Source: Flavobacterium sp. KACC 22761
Lineage (GTDB): Bacteria > Bacteroidota > Bacteroidia > Flavobacteriales > Flavobacteriaceae
DNA length: 64,000 nt
Assembly: GCF_034058155.1 (NCBI RefSeq)
Contig: NZ_CP139148.1
Location: 4,588,001-4,652,000 of the forward strand
Direction of reading: 5' to 3'
Part shown: piece after piece, positions 63,572-64,000 of the stretch
How positions within the stretch are numbered: position 1 is the first letter of the stretch
Layout: each line of letters opens with the position of its first letter
Program-made: the position numbers and the translations under genes
The notes under the pieces: generated by a model
Seen by the model: only the letters and a program-made list of their open reading frames with translations
Databases searched by the model: none
Told to the model about the DNA's origin: nothing

Positions 63572-64000
63572 TTTAAATCGTCTCAAAGCGACATTACTTT
63601 TTGTTTCTTTATCGCTAACAATTCCGGCGCTTTCGCAGAAAAAAGAAATTCCGTTGTGGGATAAAGTTCCAGACGAAATAGTATCTAAAGAATATTTTGA
63701 AGAAGTAGATCACAAAAATGAACTTTCTGAAGGAGTTCGAAAAGTAACTTTTCCAACATTAACTGTTTATTTAGCAGATCCAGAAAAATCAAACGGAACA
63801 TCAGTTATCATTTGTCCCGGAGGCGGTTATGGAATGCTGGCAATTAATAAAGAAGGCTACAAAGTTGCTGAATGGTTGAATAGTTTAGGAATAAATGCTT
63901 TTGTCTTGAAATACAGATTACCGAGTGATCTAATCATGAAAAATAAAACCGTTGCACCTCTTCAAGATGCGCAGGAAGCTGTTAGACTTGTTAGAAGAAA
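63555..64000 (+). CDS. Secreted alpha/beta-hydrolase esterase, 3' end cut by window
   Basis: At least 148 aa visible, running off the window edge. The ATG at 63555 overlaps the GH2 end by 17 bp in another frame. A signal peptide (KATLLFVSLSLTIPALSQ) is followed by a BD-FAE/acetyl-xylan-esterase-like alpha/beta-hydrolase: TVYLADPEKSNGTSVIICPG then GGGYGMLAINKEGYKVAEWL (oxyanion GGGY) and FVLKYRLPSD with DAQEAVRLVRR, all typical of this esterase group. The catalytic Ser, Asp and His would lie beyond the window. Likely a carbohydrate deacetylase or feruloyl-type esterase, fourth gene of the unit. Confidence 0.85.
   Translation, partial: MKKSNNLNRLKATLLFVSLSLTIPALSQKKEIPLWDKVPDEIVSKEYFEEVDHKNELSEGVRKVTFPTLTVYLADPEKSNGTSVIICPGGGYGMLAINKEGYKVAEWLNSLGINAFVLKYRLPSDLIMKNKTVAPLQDAQEAVRLVRR

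Noticed and set aside
19095..64000. Ulvan utilization locus
   Set aside because: Rhamnose genes, GH105 and GH2 also occur in ulvan loci, but sulfatases and ulvan lyases are absent while PL11, CE12 and GH28 are present.
1..64000. tRNA, rRNA, phage or conjugation genes
   Set aside because: Looked for on both strands; no recognisable tRNA-like or rRNA sequence, integrase, capsid or transfer gene was seen.

Overview
This window looks like the chromosome of a Flavobacterium-type bacterium (Bacteroidota). The evidence is two SusC/SusD pairs, a hybrid two-component system (HTCS) regulator, Bacteroidota-type -7 promoter boxes (TAnnTTTG), AT-rich DNA and repeat-rich intergenic spacers. From about 6.8 kb onward it reads as one polysaccharide utilization locus (PUL) for rhamnogalacturonan-I (RG-I) pectin, joined to a full intracellular L-rhamnose pathway. 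No sulfatase is present, which argues against ulvan, the other common rhamnose-rich substrate. All functional calls come from reading motifs and order; no database search was possible.

Layout. 0-4.1 kb: an HTCS sensor/regulator. 4.3-6.6 kb: three small unknown membrane proteins and one small secreted protein. 6.8-17.4 kb, all minus strand: rhaT, rhaEW (rhamnulose-1-phosphate aldolase fused to lactaldehyde dehydrogenase), rhaI, an FGGY kinase, lutA, a GH28, lutB and lutC. Together these take rhamnose to DHAP plus lactate and lactate to pyruvate. 17.7 kb: a divergent GntR-type regulator. 19.1-26.8 kb (minus): PL11 lyase, an unassigned (alpha/alpha)6-type enzyme and a DUF4450 protein. 27.1-33.1 kb (plus): CE12 esterase, GH2, tandem CE12-CE12. 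33.2-45.0 kb (minus): histone H1-like protein, GH115, GH28, PL22-like, GH105, DUF4861, rhaM, GH43-like, sialate-O-acetylesterase family. 45.4-56.2 kb (minus): two susC-susD pairs. 56.7-64 kb (plus): GH106, GH105, GH2 and the start of an esterase cut by the window edge.

How the parts work together (inference from families): CE12 enzymes deacetylate the backbone. PL11 and GH28 cut it. The SusCD pairs bind and import oligosaccharides. GH105 removes unsaturated galacturonate, GH106 releases rhamnose, and GH2, GH115 and GH43-like enzymes trim side chains. RhaM, RhaT, RhaI, the kinase, RhaEW and LutABC consume the rhamnose.

The most notable observation is a shared promoter architecture. An 18-bp direct repeat (consensus CAGGAnnSTACAGGATAG) lies at the head of each inferred PUL transcription unit and of rhaT. 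In seven of eight copies a -7 box follows at a nearly constant distance (19-21 bp). One extra copy has no obvious gene: it precedes a ~95-nt stretch ending in a terminator-like hairpin, a candidate regulatory small RNA or leader. Intergenic spacers also carry several families of inverted and degenerate 7-bp repeats.
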